A stretch of 64,000 bases of DNA from Chthonobacter rhizosphaerae. GTDB lineage: Bacteria; Pseudomonadota; Alphaproteobacteria; Rhizobiales; Pleomorphomonadaceae. The stretch lies in assembly GCF_013839525.1 (NCBI RefSeq), contig NZ_JACDIS010000001.1, forward strand, positions 372,001 to 436,000. Reading direction: 5' to 3'. Each line of letters starts with the position of its first letter. Position 1 is the first letter of the stretch. The notes beneath the pieces were generated by a model. That model was given only the letters and a program-made list of their open reading frames with translations, was not told the DNA's origin and searched no databases. Position numbers and translations under genes: made by a program. Positions 9,265 to 19,070 of this stretch are shown here, one piece after another.

Positions 9265-9329
9265 TTCGGCTACAGGGTGACGACAGGTTTGGGCCGAGGC
9301 CCTTCGAACAGCGGGTGAGTGTCTGATCG

Positions 9330-10433
9330 ATGAGCGCGGCTGACGCGATCGCTGTTGCGGGCGTAACGAAAGTGTTCGGGTCCGGGAACGGTCAGGTCGC
9401 GGCCGTCGACGACATCACCGTATCGATACGGAAGAATGAATTCTTCACGCTTCTCGGCCCGTCCGGCTGCGGCAAGACCACGTTGCTTCGCCTGATCGCG
9501 GGTTTCGAGTTCCCCACCTCCGGCGCCATCTGGCTCGACGGCGCGGACGTCAGCGACACGCCGCCCTTCCGGCGCCCCATCAACACGGTGTTCCAGAACT
9601 ACGCCCTCTTCCCGCACATGACCGTGGAGGAGAACATCGGCTTCGGCCTGAAGATGCTGAACCGGCCGAAGGCGGAGATCGCCGAGCGGGTCGCCGCCAT
9701 GCTGAAGCTCGTCCGCATGGAGGCGCTCGCCGGCCGGCGCACCAACCAGATCTCCGGCGGCCAGCAGCAGCGCGTCGCCCTCGCCCGCGCGCTCGCCCCC
9801 GCCCCGAAGGTGCTGCTCCTCGACGAGCCCCTGTCGGCGCTCGACTACAAGCTGCGCAAGGAGATGCAGATCGAGCTGAAGCGCCTGCAGGCGGAGACCG
9901 GCATCACCTTCATCTTCGTCACCCACGACCAGGAGGAGGCGCTCACCATGTCGGACCGCATCGCCGTCATGGCGGCGGGCCGCATCCTCCAGGTGGGCAG
10001 CCCGCGGGAGGTCTACGACGCGCCGGCGGACCGCTTCGTCGCCGGCTTCATCGGCGAGAGCAACCTCCTCCCGGGCACGGTGGAGCGCGTGTCCGGCGGC
10101 CTCGCCTCCGTGACCCTCTCGGTCGGCGGCCGGATCGAGGCCGTGGCGCCGGACGGCTTTTCCGGCGGCGGACCCGCCACCGTGGTGCTGCGCCCGGAAC
10201 ACGCCCGGCTGATGCCTGCAGCCGGCGCGCCGGAGGGCGCCATCGCCGGCACGCTCGCCACCGCCGTCTACTTCGGCACCGACACCCACTATCACGTCCG
10301 CCTCGCCGACGGGTCGGACTTCACGGTCCGGGAGCAGAACCGCCCGTCCGTGGAGGCCCGCTTCCACGCCGGCGACGCGGTGGCGGCGGTGGTGGAGCCC
10401 CGGGCCGCCCGGCTCCTGAGAGAGCGGCCATGA
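9330..10433 (+). CDS. potA: Polyamine ABC transporter ATP-binding protein
   Basis: 367 residues with Walker A (GPSGCGKTT), Q-loop (FQNYALFPH), signature [15 protein letters not shown], Walker [12 protein letters not shown] and H-loop VTHDQ, followed by a C-terminal TOBE domain. It powers spermidine/putrescine import. The last four bases overlap the start of the permease gene. The first 40 residues fit the family, so the ATG at 9330 is kept although its ribosome-binding site (GGTGAG) is weak. Confidence 0.88.
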   Translation: MSAADAIAVAGVTKVFGSGNGQVAAVDDITVSIRKNEFFTLLGPSGCGKTTLLRLIAGFEFPTSGAIWLDGADVSDTPPFRRPINTVFQNYALFPHMTVEENIGFGLKMLNRPKAEIAERVAAMLKLVRMEALAGRRTNQISGGQQQRVALARALAPAPKVLLLDEPLSALDYKLRKEMQIELKRLQAETGITFIFVTHDQEEALTMSDRIAVMAAGRILQVGSPREVYDAPADRFVAGFIGESNLLPGTVERVSGGLASVTLSVGGRIEAVAPDGFSGGGPATVVLRPEHARLMPAAGAPEGAIAGTLATAVYFGTDTHYHVRLADGSDFTVREQNRPSVEARFHAGDAVAAVVEPRAARLLRERP

Positions 10434-11347
10434 TCCGCCCGGACGGCGCCCTGGAGGCCGCCCGGCGGCGGGACGTGCGCGCGCGCTGGCTTCTCTCGGC
10501 CCCGGCCCTCCTCATCCTGGCGTTCGCCGCCATCGGGCCGCTCCTCGTCGTGGTCCTCTACTCCTTCCTGACGCCCGGCCCCTACGGCGACGTGATCTGG
10601 TCCTTCTCCACCGACGCCTGGGTCGGCGTCTTCCTGGAACGGGACATCTTCGACGACACCCTGTCCCTCGCCGACGCGCACATGAGCATCTTCGTGCGCT
10701 CGCTCACGCTCGCGACCGCCACCACGGTGCTGGCGCTCCTCATCGGCTTTCCCACCGCCTACTTCATCGCCACCCGGCCGGAGCGGACCCGGGAGCTCTG
10801 GCTCTTCCTGATCACCATCCCGTTCTGGACCAACATCCTGATCCGGACCTTCGGCATGCTGGAGATCATCCGCAACGAGGGCCTGATCAACACGTCCCTC
10901 CGGACCCTCGGCCTCATCGACCGGCCGATCCAGATGCTCTTCACCGACGGCGCCGTGATGGCCGGCATGCTCTACGTCTACCTGCCGCTCATGGTGCTGC
11001 CGCTCTACGCGAGCCTCGAAAAGCTGGACTTCCGGCTGGTGGAGGCCGGCTACGACCTCTACGCCACGCCCTTCCGGGTGCTCACGCGCATCGTCCTGCC
11101 GCTCGTCAAGCCGGGCATGATCGCCGGGTCCATCCTGGTCTTCATCCCGGCGCTCGGCGCCTACGTGACGCCCCGGGTGCTCGGCGGCGGCAAGACCATG
11201 ATGCTCGGCACCCTGATCGAATTGCAGTTCGGCCAGGGCCGCAACTGGCCCCTCGGCGCGGCCCTGTCCATCACCCTGATGGCGATGGTCATGGTCGCCC
11301 TCCTGGTCTACGTGCGCTACGCCGGCCGGGAGGTGCGCCATGGCTAG
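10430..11347 (+). CDS. potB: Polyamine ABC transporter permease (PotB-like)
   Basis: 305 residues with about six transmembrane segments and the binding-protein-dependent permease motif [20 protein letters not shown] in the cytoplasmic loop that docks on the ATPase. The periplasmic loop ([11 protein letters not shown]) and the segment [16 protein letters not shown] are typical of PotB/PotH proteins. ATG overlaps the potA stop, and the 3' end overlaps potC by 8 bases, so all three subunits are translated together. Confidence 0.87.
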   Translation: MIRPDGALEAARRRDVRARWLLSAPALLILAFAAIGPLLVVVLYSFLTPGPYGDVIWSFSTDAWVGVFLERDIFDDTLSLADAHMSIFVRSLTLATATTVLALLIGFPTAYFIATRPERTRELWLFLITIPFWTNILIRTFGMLEIIRNEGLINTSLRTLGLIDRPIQMLFTDGAVMAGMLYVYLPLMVLPLYASLEKLDFRLVEAGYDLYATPFRVLTRIVLPLVKPGMIAGSILVFIPALGAYVTPRVLGGGKTMMLGTLIELQFGQGRNWPLGAALSITLMAMVMVALLVYVRYAGREVRHG

Positions 11348-12140
11348 GCCGTTCGACGTGCGCCGGCAGCGCGGCTTCACGGTTGTCGCCGCCTTCTGCT
11401 TCGCGCTCCTCTATCTGCCCATCGTGGTGCTCGTCACCTATGCGTTCAACGCGGGCGAATCCATCGCCAACTGGGAAGGCGTCTCGCTGCGCTGGTTCGT
11501 GGCCGCCGCCGGCAACGCCCAGGTGATCGATGCCTCGATTCGCTCCCTGCAGATCGCCACCGCGGCCGCCCTCATCGCCACCACGGCCGCCACGCTCGCG
11601 GCCCTCGCCACCACCCGAACGGCGCCCTACCGCGGCCAGGCCGCCACCTTCGCGGCGCTGAACCTGCCGCTCATGGTGCCGGAGATCGTCACGGCGGTCG
11701 CGCTCCTCATCGTGTTCGCCCGGATCAAGATGGCGACCGGCTACACCGGCCTCGGCTATCTGATCGCCGCGCACACGGCCTTCTGCATCCCGTTCGCCTA
11801 CCTGCCGATCCGGGCCCGGCTCGACGGCATGGACCTCAACCTGGAGCGGGCCGCCGCCGATCTCTACGCCACGCCCGTCCGGGCCTTCCGGCACGTCACG
11901 CTGCCGCTTCTCTGGCCGGGCATCCTCGCCGGCTTCATGCTCGCCTTCGTGATCTCCCTCGACGACGTGGTGATCACCGAGTTCGTGAAGTCCGGCGGCC
12001 AGGAGACGCTGCCCACCTACATGCTGGGCCAGCTCCGCCGCGTGATCACGCCGGAGATGAACGCGATCTCGACCGCCTTCCTGGCGCTCTCGATCGTGGT
12101 CGTCACCGTGTTTTTCCTGGTGAGCCGAAAGCGGGACTGA
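11340..12140 (+). CDS. potC: Polyamine ABC transporter permease (PotC-like)
   Basis: 266 residues, six predicted membrane helices, with the conserved loop ERAAADLYATPVRAFRHVTLP and the motif FVISLDDVVITEF characteristic of PotC/PotI permeases. It forms the transmembrane channel with PotB. The coding region overlaps the end of potB. A 36-base gap containing a purine-rich site (GAGGGGAAG) separates it from the binding-protein gene. Confidence 0.87.
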   Translation: MARPFDVRRQRGFTVVAAFCFALLYLPIVVLVTYAFNAGESIANWEGVSLRWFVAAAGNAQVIDASIRSLQIATAAALIATTAATLAALATTRTAPYRGQAATFAALNLPLMVPEIVTAVALLIVFARIKMATGYTGLGYLIAAHTAFCIPFAYLPIRARLDGMDLNLERAAADLYATPVRAFRHVTLPLLWPGILAGFMLAFVISLDDVVITEFVKSGGQETLPTYMLGQLRRVITPEMNAISTAFLALSIVVVTVFFLVSRKRD

Positions 12141-12176
12141 ACCCGCGGGGCCGCCTGACGAGAGGGGAAGAAGCCG

Positions 12177-13208
12177 ATGCGCCTCAAGACCACGCTCGCG
12201 GTCGCAGCCATGTTCCTGGCGACGACCGGCCTCGCCCGCGCCGAGGGCGAGCTCAACATCTTCAACTGGGGCAACTACACCAGCCCCGAGCTGATCAAGA
12301 AGTTCGAGGACACCTACAAGGTCAAGGTCACCATCACGGACTACGACAGCAACGACACGGCTCTCGCCAAGGTCCGCCAGGGCGGCCACGGCTTCGACAT
12401 CGCCATGCCGTCGCAGAACTACCTGCCGATCTGGATCGAGGAGGGCCTCGTCCTCGAGACCAATCCGGGCCAGATGGAGAACGCCAAGAACATGCTGCCC
12501 GAGTGGGCGGACCCCGAGTTCGACCCCGGCCGCAAGTACAGCGTGCCGTGGGCGCTCGGCACCGTCGGCGTCGTCGTCAACACCGACGTCTACAAGGGCC
12601 CGATCGACACCTGGGCGGTTGTGTTCGATCCGCCGGCGGAGCTCCAGGGCAAGATCAACATCGTGCCGGAGATGAACGACGTCATCCACGCGGCGATCAA
12701 GTTCCACGGCGGCGAGATGTGCTCGGCCGACAAGACGCTCCTGAAGCAGGTGCGCGACACCCTGGTGGCGGCGAAGCCCCTCTGGGTGGCGATGGAATAT
12801 TCCACCATCGAGAAGATGGTCGGCGGCGACTTCGCCGCCACCACGGACTGGAACGGCTCCGCGCTCCGCCAGCGCCTGCAGAACCCGAAGATCCAGTTCG
12901 CCCTGCCGAAGGAAGGCTTCCAGCTCTGGTCGGACAACGCGGTCGTCCTCAAGGACGCCAAGAACGTGGAGAACGCCAAGCTCTTCCTGAACTTCATCAT
13001 GGACCCGGAGAACGCCGCCATGATCTCGGCCTTCTCGCGCTACGCCAACGGCATCAAGGGCTCCGAGGCCTTCATGCCGGAGGACATGAAGACCGCCCCG
13101 GAGGTGATGGTGCCGGCCGACCTCCTCGCCACGGCGGACTATTCCAAGACCTGCCCGCCGGAGGCGCAGGAGCTCTACACCCGGATCTGGACCGAACTCC
13201 AGAAGTGA
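12177..13208 (+). CDS. potD: Polyamine-binding periplasmic protein (PotD/PotF-like)
   Basis: 343 residues with a signal peptide ending near GLARA, and a type-2 periplasmic binding fold beginning ELNIFNWGNYTSPELIKKFE, the typical PotD/PotF N-terminus. VPWALGTVGVVVNTDVY and the SDNAVVLKDAKN stretch are also characteristic of the family. It delivers polyamine to PotABC. The adjacent deacetylase suggests that acetylated polyamines are among the ligands (inference). Confidence 0.87.
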   Translation: MRLKTTLAVAAMFLATTGLARAEGELNIFNWGNYTSPELIKKFEDTYKVKVTITDYDSNDTALAKVRQGGHGFDIAMPSQNYLPIWIEEGLVLETNPGQMENAKNMLPEWADPEFDPGRKYSVPWALGTVGVVVNTDVYKGPIDTWAVVFDPPAELQGKINIVPEMNDVIHAAIKFHGGEMCSADKTLLKQVRDTLVAAKPLWVAMEYSTIEKMVGGDFAATTDWNGSALRQRLQNPKIQFALPKEGFQLWSDNAVVLKDAKNVENAKLFLNFIMDPENAAMISAFSRYANGIKGSEAFMPEDMKTAPEVMVPADLLATADYSKTCPPEAQELYTRIWTELQK

Positions 13209-13283
13209 CCGCACGGCCGCCGGGCGGGCGACGCTCCCGCCCGGCGGTCCCCGCATGAGGACCGGACAGCCGAGGGCGCCCCG

Positions 13284-14315
13284 ATGAGAACCGTCTATTC
13301 CGAGAAGCACGCCGGCCACGCCGGCAACCTGGAGCTGGTGGCGGGCGCCATCGTGCCGGCCTTCGAGATGCCCTCGCGCGCCGAGTTCGTCCTCGCCCGC
13401 CTGAAGGCCGTCGGCCTCGGGCCCGTGGAGGCGCCGGCCGAGCACGACCTGTCCACCGCCGCCAAGGTGCACCGGAAGGACTTCCTCGACTTCCTGCCCA
13501 CCGTCTGGGACCGCTGGACCGCCGCCGGCCGCACCGGCACCGCGCTCCCGTTCACCTGGCCGACGCGCGGGCTTCGCGGCGACAAGCCGCCGGCCTTCAT
13601 CGACGGCCTCCTCGGCTACTATTCGTTCGACGCCGGCATCGGCTTCGTGGAGGGCACCTGGTCGGCGATCAAGGCGTCCCACGACACGGCGCTCTCCGCC
13701 GCCGCCCTCGTGGCCGGGGGCGAGCGGTCCGCCTTCGCGCTCTGCCGCCCGCCCGGCCACCACGCGGGGGCCGGCTTCATGGGCGGCTACTGCTACATCA
13801 ACAACGCCGCCGTGGCCGCCCAGTGGCTGCGCGACACCGGCGCGAAGCGGGTGACGATCCTCGACGTGGACTATCACCACGGCAACGGCACCCAGGAGAT
13901 CTTCTACCACCGGGCCGACGTGCAGGTGATCAACCTCCACGCCGACCCGATGCAGGAGTATCCCTATTTTCTCGGCCACGCGGACGAGCACGGCGCCGGC
14001 GAGGGCGAGGGCTTCAACGTCAACTACCCCATGCCCTGGGGCACCACGTTCGAGACCTGGAAGGCCGCGCTCGACGACGGCTGCGCCCGGCTCCTCGCCT
14101 ACGCGCCGGACGTGGTGGTCGTCTCCCTCGGCGTCGACACCTTCGAGCGGGACCCGATCAGCCGGTTCAAGCTCACCACGGACGCCTACCCGGTGATCGG
14201 CGAGACCATCGCCCGGCTCGGCCTGCCGACGCTCTTCGTCATGGAGGGCGGCTACGCGGTGGAGGAGATCGGCGTCAACGCCGTCGGCGTCCTCACCGGC
14301 TTCGAGGGCCGCTGA
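13284..14315 (+). CDS. aphA: Acetylpolyamine amidohydrolase (HDAC-family deacetylase)
   Basis: 343 residues, class II HDAC-like arginase/deacetylase fold. Active-site histidines H159-H160 lie in RPPGHHAG, and the zinc ligands are D196 and H198 (LDVDYHHGNG) and D285 (SLGVDTFERDP). The spacing matches the characterised Mycoplana acetylpolyamine amidohydrolase. The enzyme removes acetyl groups from acetylated polyamines. It closes the potABCD operon 75 bases after the binding-protein gene, which ties the reaction to the import system. Other HDAC-like deacetylases cannot be excluded, but the operon context supports polyamines. Confidence 0.85.
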   Translation: MRTVYSEKHAGHAGNLELVAGAIVPAFEMPSRAEFVLARLKAVGLGPVEAPAEHDLSTAAKVHRKDFLDFLPTVWDRWTAAGRTGTALPFTWPTRGLRGDKPPAFIDGLLGYYSFDAGIGFVEGTWSAIKASHDTALSAAALVAGGERSAFALCRPPGHHAGAGFMGGYCYINNAAVAAQWLRDTGAKRVTILDVDYHHGNGTQEIFYHRADVQVINLHADPMQEYPYFLGHADEHGAGEGEGFNVNYPMPWGTTFETWKAALDDGCARLLAYAPDVVVVSLGVDTFERDPISRFKLTTDAYPVIGETIARLGLPTLFVMEGGYAVEEIGVNAVGVLTGFEGR

Positions 14316-14396
14316 GAGACCCGCCCGCGCGGCCGGCCGACCCGGTCCGGAGCCTCTTCTGGCCGGCCAGGTCCCTTTGCTCGGCCCGCGCCGGCG

Positions 14397-15968
14397 CTAG
14401 AGCTGCGCCTCCATGGGCAGGACGCCGACGAGCCGGGCGATCACCCGCTGCAGGACGCTCGCGCCCGGCTCCCGGCGCGCCACCTGCGTCGCGCCGCCGT
14501 CGTCCGCGGTCCAGACGAGCCCGCCCCGCTCCAGCGTCACCCGATAGCTGCGGCGCGGGTCGGCCAGCCGCTCCTGCTGGCGGGCGACCCGCTCGGCGAA
14601 GCGCGGCTCGTCGATGAGGACGCCCATCTCGGTGTTGAGGTTGGCGGACCGCTGGTCGAGGTTGAACGAGCCCACGAACGCGATCCGCCGGTCCACCACC
14701 ACCGCCTTGGTGTGCAGGCTGGCGCCGCTGGAGCCGAAGATCCGGTGCCGCTCGCCGGGCGTCCGCTTCAACTCGTGCACCTCCACGCCCGCCTTCAGGA
14801 GCCGCAGCCGGTAGCGCGCGTAGCCGGCATGGACCGCCGTCACGTCGTTGGCGGCGAGCGAGTTGGTCACCACCGCCACCCGCACGCCCCGCGCCCGCAG
14901 ATCCTCGATCAGCCCGGTGCCGATCTCCCCCGGCACGAAATAGGGCGAGATCAGCAGCAGCTCGCGCTCGGCCTTGGCGATCACGTCGTCCAGCCGGTCC
15001 GCCACCTCACGCGAGGCGGTGCGGTCGCGGGCCTTCTCGGGCCGGTCCGCGATCACCTCGGCCCGGCGCACCGGATCGAAGCGCAGGCTGCCGGCGAGGT
15101 CCTCCGGCGCCGCGTAGGTGGCCCCGAGGGCGTCCAGATAGGGCTTCGCCTCCGGGTCGGTCCGCACCTTGGCGATGCGCGCCCGGAAGGCGTGGAAGCG
15201 CCAGGCGCCGAGCCGGGTGTCGGGCTTCAGGAAGGTGCGCACCCCGCGCACCACCGTGCTCGTCCAGAAGGTCTCGAACACCCGAAGCGCCTCCGTCACC
15301 GGCGGGCCGAGGAGCAGCACGTCCAGGTCCTTGAAGTTGAACAGGCCCGAGGCGTCGAAATAGTGATCCGACACGTTCCGCCCGCCGATCAGCGCCGCCT
15401 TGCCGTCGGCGATCCAGGCCTTGTTGTGCATGCGGTGGTTGAGGTGCCAGCCGCCGAGGGCGAACTCGATCCCGAAGCCGATCAGCCCCTGCGACCGCCA
15501 CGTGGTGGCGTTGAACACCCGCACCTCGATGTTCGGATGCCGGTCGATCAGCTGGAAGGCCCGTTCCCGGCCGACCACGCTGGTGTCGTCCAGGATGATG
15601 CGCACCTTCACGCCCCGGTCGGCGGCGGCCAGCACCTCCAGCGTCAGGAGGCGGGAGGTCACGTCCTTGTCCCAGGAGTAGTATTGCAGGTCCAGCGTCT
15701 CGGTCGCCGTGCGGGCGAGCATCACCCGGCTGGCGAAGGCCTGCACGCCGTCGGTCACCAGGGCGGCGGCGTTCGGCGCGCCGGCCGCCGCCAGCCGCTC
15801 CGCCACGATCGCGCCGAGCCGCGGCCCGAGGGCGCCGGTGGCCGGGTCCGGACCCGGCGGACGGGCGCGGCGCCGGACGAGATCGGCGAGGCGCGCTCGG
15901 GCCCCGGTCCGGTCTCCCGCCCGAAGGTTCCCCGTCTCCTGGTTCGCGCGGGCCGTGACGTCCGCCAT
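14397..15968 (-). CDS. Phospholipase D-family protein (cardiolipin synthase-like)
   Basis: 523 residues with two HKD catalytic motifs. The first is H-N-K in NHRMHNKAWIADG followed by GGRNVSDHYF. The second is HTKAVVVDRRIAFVGSFNLD. This duplicated PLD arrangement is that of cardiolipin synthases and related phosphatidyltransferases (YmdC/ClsC-like). There is no clear N-terminal membrane helix, unlike ClsA. The start has GAGGTGAGG just upstream. The gene is convergent with aphA, with about 80 bases between the stop codons. Confidence 0.85.
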   Translation of the reverse strand: MADVTARANQETGNLRAGDRTGARARLADLVRRRARPPGPDPATGALGPRLGAIVAERLAAAGAPNAAALVTDGVQAFASRVMLARTATETLDLQYYSWDKDVTSRLLTLEVLAAADRGVKVRIILDDTSVVGRERAFQLIDRHPNIEVRVFNATTWRSQGLIGFGIEFALGGWHLNHRMHNKAWIADGKAALIGGRNVSDHYFDASGLFNFKDLDVLLLGPPVTEALRVFETFWTSTVVRGVRTFLKPDTRLGAWRFHAFRARIAKVRTDPEAKPYLDALGATYAAPEDLAGSLRFDPVRRAEVIADRPEKARDRTASREVADRLDDVIAKAERELLLISPYFVPGEIGTGLIEDLRARGVRVAVVTNSLAANDVTAVHAGYARYRLRLLKAGVEVHELKRTPGERHRIFGSSGASLHTKAVVVDRRIAFVGSFNLDQRSANLNTEMGVLIDEPRFAERVARQQERLADPRRSYRVTLERGGLVWTADDGGATQVARREPGASVLQRVIARLVGVLPMEAQL

Positions 15969-16062
15969 GCCTCACCTCGTTGATGGCCTTCTACCACAAC
16001 GAACGGCTGGCGAGCCGGTTCTATTCGGCGGGAGGCGGGCGAACCCGGCGCGGCCGGTCCGG

Positions 16063-17184
16063 TCAGACCGCCTCCAGCACCGGGGCGCCCGGAACCGCGG
16101 CCGGCGCGCGCTCGCCGGAAAGGCGCCGGCCCGTGCCGGCGTCGAACAGCTGCACCTCGCCCGCGGGCACGTCCACGCCGAACCGGTCGCCCGGCGACAG
16201 GTCCCGCCCGTCGGAGAGGCTCACCACCACCATGGCGCCGCCGGTCGTGCCGTGGACGAGGCGCGCCGCGCCGAGCTCCTCGGAGAATTCGAACACGGCG
16301 TCGAGGCCCTGGCCGGGCCGCGCCATGCGGGCGGCTTCCGCCCGGAAGCCCGCCATCACGCGCCCAGCGCCCGCCCCGGCCCAGCGCTGCCGGTCGTAGG
16401 CGAGCCGCTGGCCGCCCTCCAGGTGGACGACGCCGGCGCCCGGGTCGAGAGTGCCGGGCAGCAGGTTGAGGCCCGGCGTGCCGATGAAGCCCGCCACGAA
16501 CGTGCTCTCCGGCCGGCCGTAGACCTCCTTCGGCGTGCCCACCTGCTCCACCTTGCCGGCGTTCATCACCACGATCCGGTCGGCCAGCGTCATCGCCTCC
16601 ACCTGGTCATGGGTGACGAACAGGGTGGTGGTGCCGAGCCGCTGGTGCAGCTTGCGGATCTCCACCCGCATGGCGACGCGCAGCCGCGCGTCGAGGTTCG
16701 ACAGCGGCTCGTCGTAGAGGAAGACCTTGGGCTCGCGGATCATCGCCCGCCCCATGGCGACCCGCTGGCGCTGGCCGCCGGAAAGCTGGCCGGGCTTGCG
16801 GTCGAGAAAGTCCTCAAGGCCGAGGGAGGCCGCCACCGCCTCCACCTTCGCGCGCCGCTCCGCCTTGCCGAGCCCCGCCACCTTCAGGGCGTAGCCGATG
16901 TTGTCGGCAACCGTCATGTGCGGATAGAGCGCGTAGTTCTGGAACACCATGGCGCAGCCGCGCTCGCGCGGCTCCAGCCGGTTCACCACCCGCCCGCCGA
17001 TGGCGATCTCGCCGGCCGAGATGGCCTCCAGGCCGGCGATCATGCGCAACAGCGTGGACTTGCCGCAGCCCGACGGGCCCAGGATGACGACGAACTCCCC
17101 CGCCCGGACGGCGAGGTCGACCCCGTGGACGACCTGGACCTTGCCGTAGGTCTTCTTCACGCTGCGGATGGCGATCTCGGCCAT
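16063..17184 (-). CDS. ugpC: Glycerol-3-phosphate ABC transporter ATP-binding protein
   Basis: 373 residues, MalK/UgpC-type ATPase: Walker [10 protein letters not shown], signature [15 protein letters not shown], Walker [13 protein letters not shown]-loop VTHDQ, then a C-terminal TOBE/OB regulatory region ([16 protein letters not shown]). It is the last gene of a minus-strand ugpB-ugpA-ugpE-ugpC operon, 12 bases after ugpE. A generic sugar-type ATPase of this class could serve other substrates; assignment to Ugp rests on the neighbours. Confidence 0.87.
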   Translation of the reverse strand: MAEIAIRSVKKTYGKVQVVHGVDLAVRAGEFVVILGPSGCGKSTLLRMIAGLEAISAGEIAIGGRVVNRLEPRERGCAMVFQNYALYPHMTVADNIGYALKVAGLGKAERRAKVEAVAASLGLEDFLDRKPGQLSGGQRQRVAMGRAMIREPKVFLYDEPLSNLDARLRVAMRVEIRKLHQRLGTTTLFVTHDQVEAMTLADRIVVMNAGKVEQVGTPKEVYGRPESTFVAGFIGTPGLNLLPGTLDPGAGVVHLEGGQRLAYDRQRWAGAGAGRVMAGFRAEAARMARPGQGLDAVFEFSEELGAARLVHGTTGGAMVVVSLSDGRDLSPGDRFGVDVPAGEVQLFDAGTGRRLSGERAPAAVPGAPVLEAV

Positions 17185-17196
17185 GGAACGGCTCCG

Positions 17197-18093
17197 TCAC
17201 TTGTCGGTGGAGATGAGGCCGCGCACGAACCATCGCTGCAGCAGGATGGTGACGAGCACGGGCGGCGTCAGAACGATGAGATTGGCCGCCATGGCGACGT
17301 TCCAGATCGGCGGCTCGCCGAAGGCCGGGCCGGGCGTGATCTTCTGCAGCTGCATGGTCGCGGTGGCGAAGGTCTGGTGGTCGGTCACCACCAGGAGCGG
17401 CCAGAGATACTGGTTCCACGACCAGACGAACATGATGGTGGCGAGCGCCGCCATGTTGGTCTTGGAGAGCGGCATCAGCACCTCCAGGAAGAAGCGGACC
17501 GGGCCGGCGCCGTCCATCTTGGCGGCCTCGGTCAATTCGTCCGGAACGGTCAGGAAGAACTGCCGGTAGAGGAAGGTGCCGGTGGCCGTGGCGATCAGCG
17601 GCAGGATCAGGCCCGAATAGGTGTTGAGGAGGTTCCACTCGGGCAGGTCGACCGACAGGCCGACGGCGTCGAACATGGCCTGGAACGGGCGCAGCGCGTC
17701 GGCCGCCACCGCGTAGGTGGGCACGATGCGCACCTCCAGCGGCAGCATCAGGGTCACGAAGATGACCCAGAACACCAGCATCCGGAGCCGATAGTTGAAG
17801 TAGACGATCGAGAAGGCCGACAGGGCCGCGATCACGATCTTGCCCACCGTCACGCCGAGCGCCACGATCAGCGAGTTCACCATCACCCGGTCGAAGTTGC
17901 CCTTCTGCCAGGCGACCGCCAGGTTCTCCGCCAGGTGGTCGCCCGGCCACAGCGGCATCGGCACCTGGTTCACCGTGTGGAAGTCGTGGCTCGCCGCCAC
18001 GAACACGATCCAGAGCGGCATCAGGAGAAGGACGAGCCCGGAGACGAGCACCAGGTGGGTGACGAGGTTGAGCAGGGGCGTGCGCTCGATCAT
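17197..18093 (-). CDS. ugpE: Glycerol-3-phosphate ABC transporter permease UgpE
   Basis: 298 residues with six predicted transmembrane helices. N-terminal NLVTHLVLVSGLVLLLMPLWIVF and the long motif around VPDELTEAAKMDGAGPVRFFLE (permease EAA loop) are typical of UgpE. The C-terminal WNQYLWPLLV and final RGLISTDK segments also fit. It partners UgpA; ten bases separate the two genes. Confidence 0.87.
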   Translation of the reverse strand: MIERTPLLNLVTHLVLVSGLVLLLMPLWIVFVAASHDFHTVNQVPMPLWPGDHLAENLAVAWQKGNFDRVMVNSLIVALGVTVGKIVIAALSAFSIVYFNYRLRMLVFWVIFVTLMLPLEVRIVPTYAVAADALRPFQAMFDAVGLSVDLPEWNLLNTYSGLILPLIATATGTFLYRQFFLTVPDELTEAAKMDGAGPVRFFLEVLMPLSKTNMAALATIMFVWSWNQYLWPLLVVTDHQTFATATMQLQKITPGPAFGEPPIWNVAMAANLIVLTPPVLVTILLQRWFVRGLISTDK

Positions 18094-18102
18094 GGCGTCC
18101 TC

Positions 18103-18987
18103 TCAGGAGTAGTGCACGCGCCGCTCGATGAAGCGGAACTGGAGGAAGGTGAGGCTGACGACCAGAACCATCAGGACGATCGACTGGGCCGCCGCCAGGG
18201 AATAGTCCTTCCCCTGGAAGCCGTCCGAATAGATCTTGTAGACCATCAGGTCCGTGGCCCGGGCCGGCCCGCCGTTGGTGGTGATGTCCACGATGCCGAA
18301 GCTGTTCACGAAGCTGTCGGTGATGTTGATGATCACCAGGAAGAAGAGGGTCGGGGTGATCAGCGGCAGCTGGATGTCGCGCATCCGCCTGAGGACGCCG
18401 GCGCCGTCCATCGCGCCCGCCTCCACCAGCGTGCGCGGAATGGACTGGAGCGCCGCCAGGAAGAACACGAAGTTGTAGCCCGCCATGTTCCAGGCCTGCG
18501 CCATGATGATCAGCGCCAGCGCGTCCGTGCCGTCGAGGGCGGGGTTCCAGAGGTTGGGGAACACCCGGTTGATCGCCGACACGAAGCCGGCGTCCGGCGC
18601 GAAGATGAACCGGAACGCGAGGCCCACCGCCGGCGCCGCCAGGGCGTAGGGAATGAAGTAGGTGAACTTGTAGATCTGGTGGCCGGCGAGACGCCTGTCG
18701 ACGAAGAGCGCCAGGAGCACCGCGATGGCGAGCGAGAGCGCCGTCGTCAGGAGCGCGAAGATGACCGAGACGCGAACCGAGTTCCAATACTTCGGATCGG
18801 CGAACACGGTCTCGAAGTTCATCCAGCCGACCCACTGGTTCGAGCCGCCGAACGGCGGCTCCAGAGTGACGGCCCAGTAGAGCGCCTCGCCCGACGGCCA
18901 GTAGAAGAACACGAACACGAGCAGGAGCTGCGGCGCCACGAGTGCGGCGGCGAGCCAGAGGTTGGAGAAGGTGGCGCGTTTTTCCAC
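18103..18987 (-). CDS. ugpA: Glycerol-3-phosphate ABC transporter permease UgpA (GTG start)
   Basis: 294 residues from the GTG at 18987, giving MEKRATFSNLWLAAALVAPQ, the classical UgpA N-terminus; the frame stays open far upstream through ugpB in the wrong register, so the longer frame is not used. Six membrane helices and the loop TLVEAGAMDGAGVLRRMRDI follow. The 83-base gap to ugpB has no other gene. The next gene, ugpE, begins ten bases downstream. Confidence 0.86.
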   Translation of the reverse strand: MEKRATFSNLWLAAALVAPQLLLVFVFFYWPSGEALYWAVTLEPPFGGSNQWVGWMNFETVFADPKYWNSVRVSVIFALLTTALSLAIAVLLALFVDRRLAGHQIYKFTYFIPYALAAPAVGLAFRFIFAPDAGFVSAINRVFPNLWNPALDGTDALALIIMAQAWNMAGYNFVFFLAALQSIPRTLVEAGAMDGAGVLRRMRDIQLPLITPTLFFLVIINITDSFVNSFGIVDITTNGGPARATDLMVYKIYSDGFQGKDYSLAAAQSIVLMVLVVSLTFLQFRFIERRVHYS

Positions 18988-19070
18988 GGGATCGGCCGCT
19001 CTCGTGTCATCCGGATGGAAGGAAGGCGGCGCCGCGGGTCGCGCGGCGCCGCCGGTGCCGGGAGGCGCGA

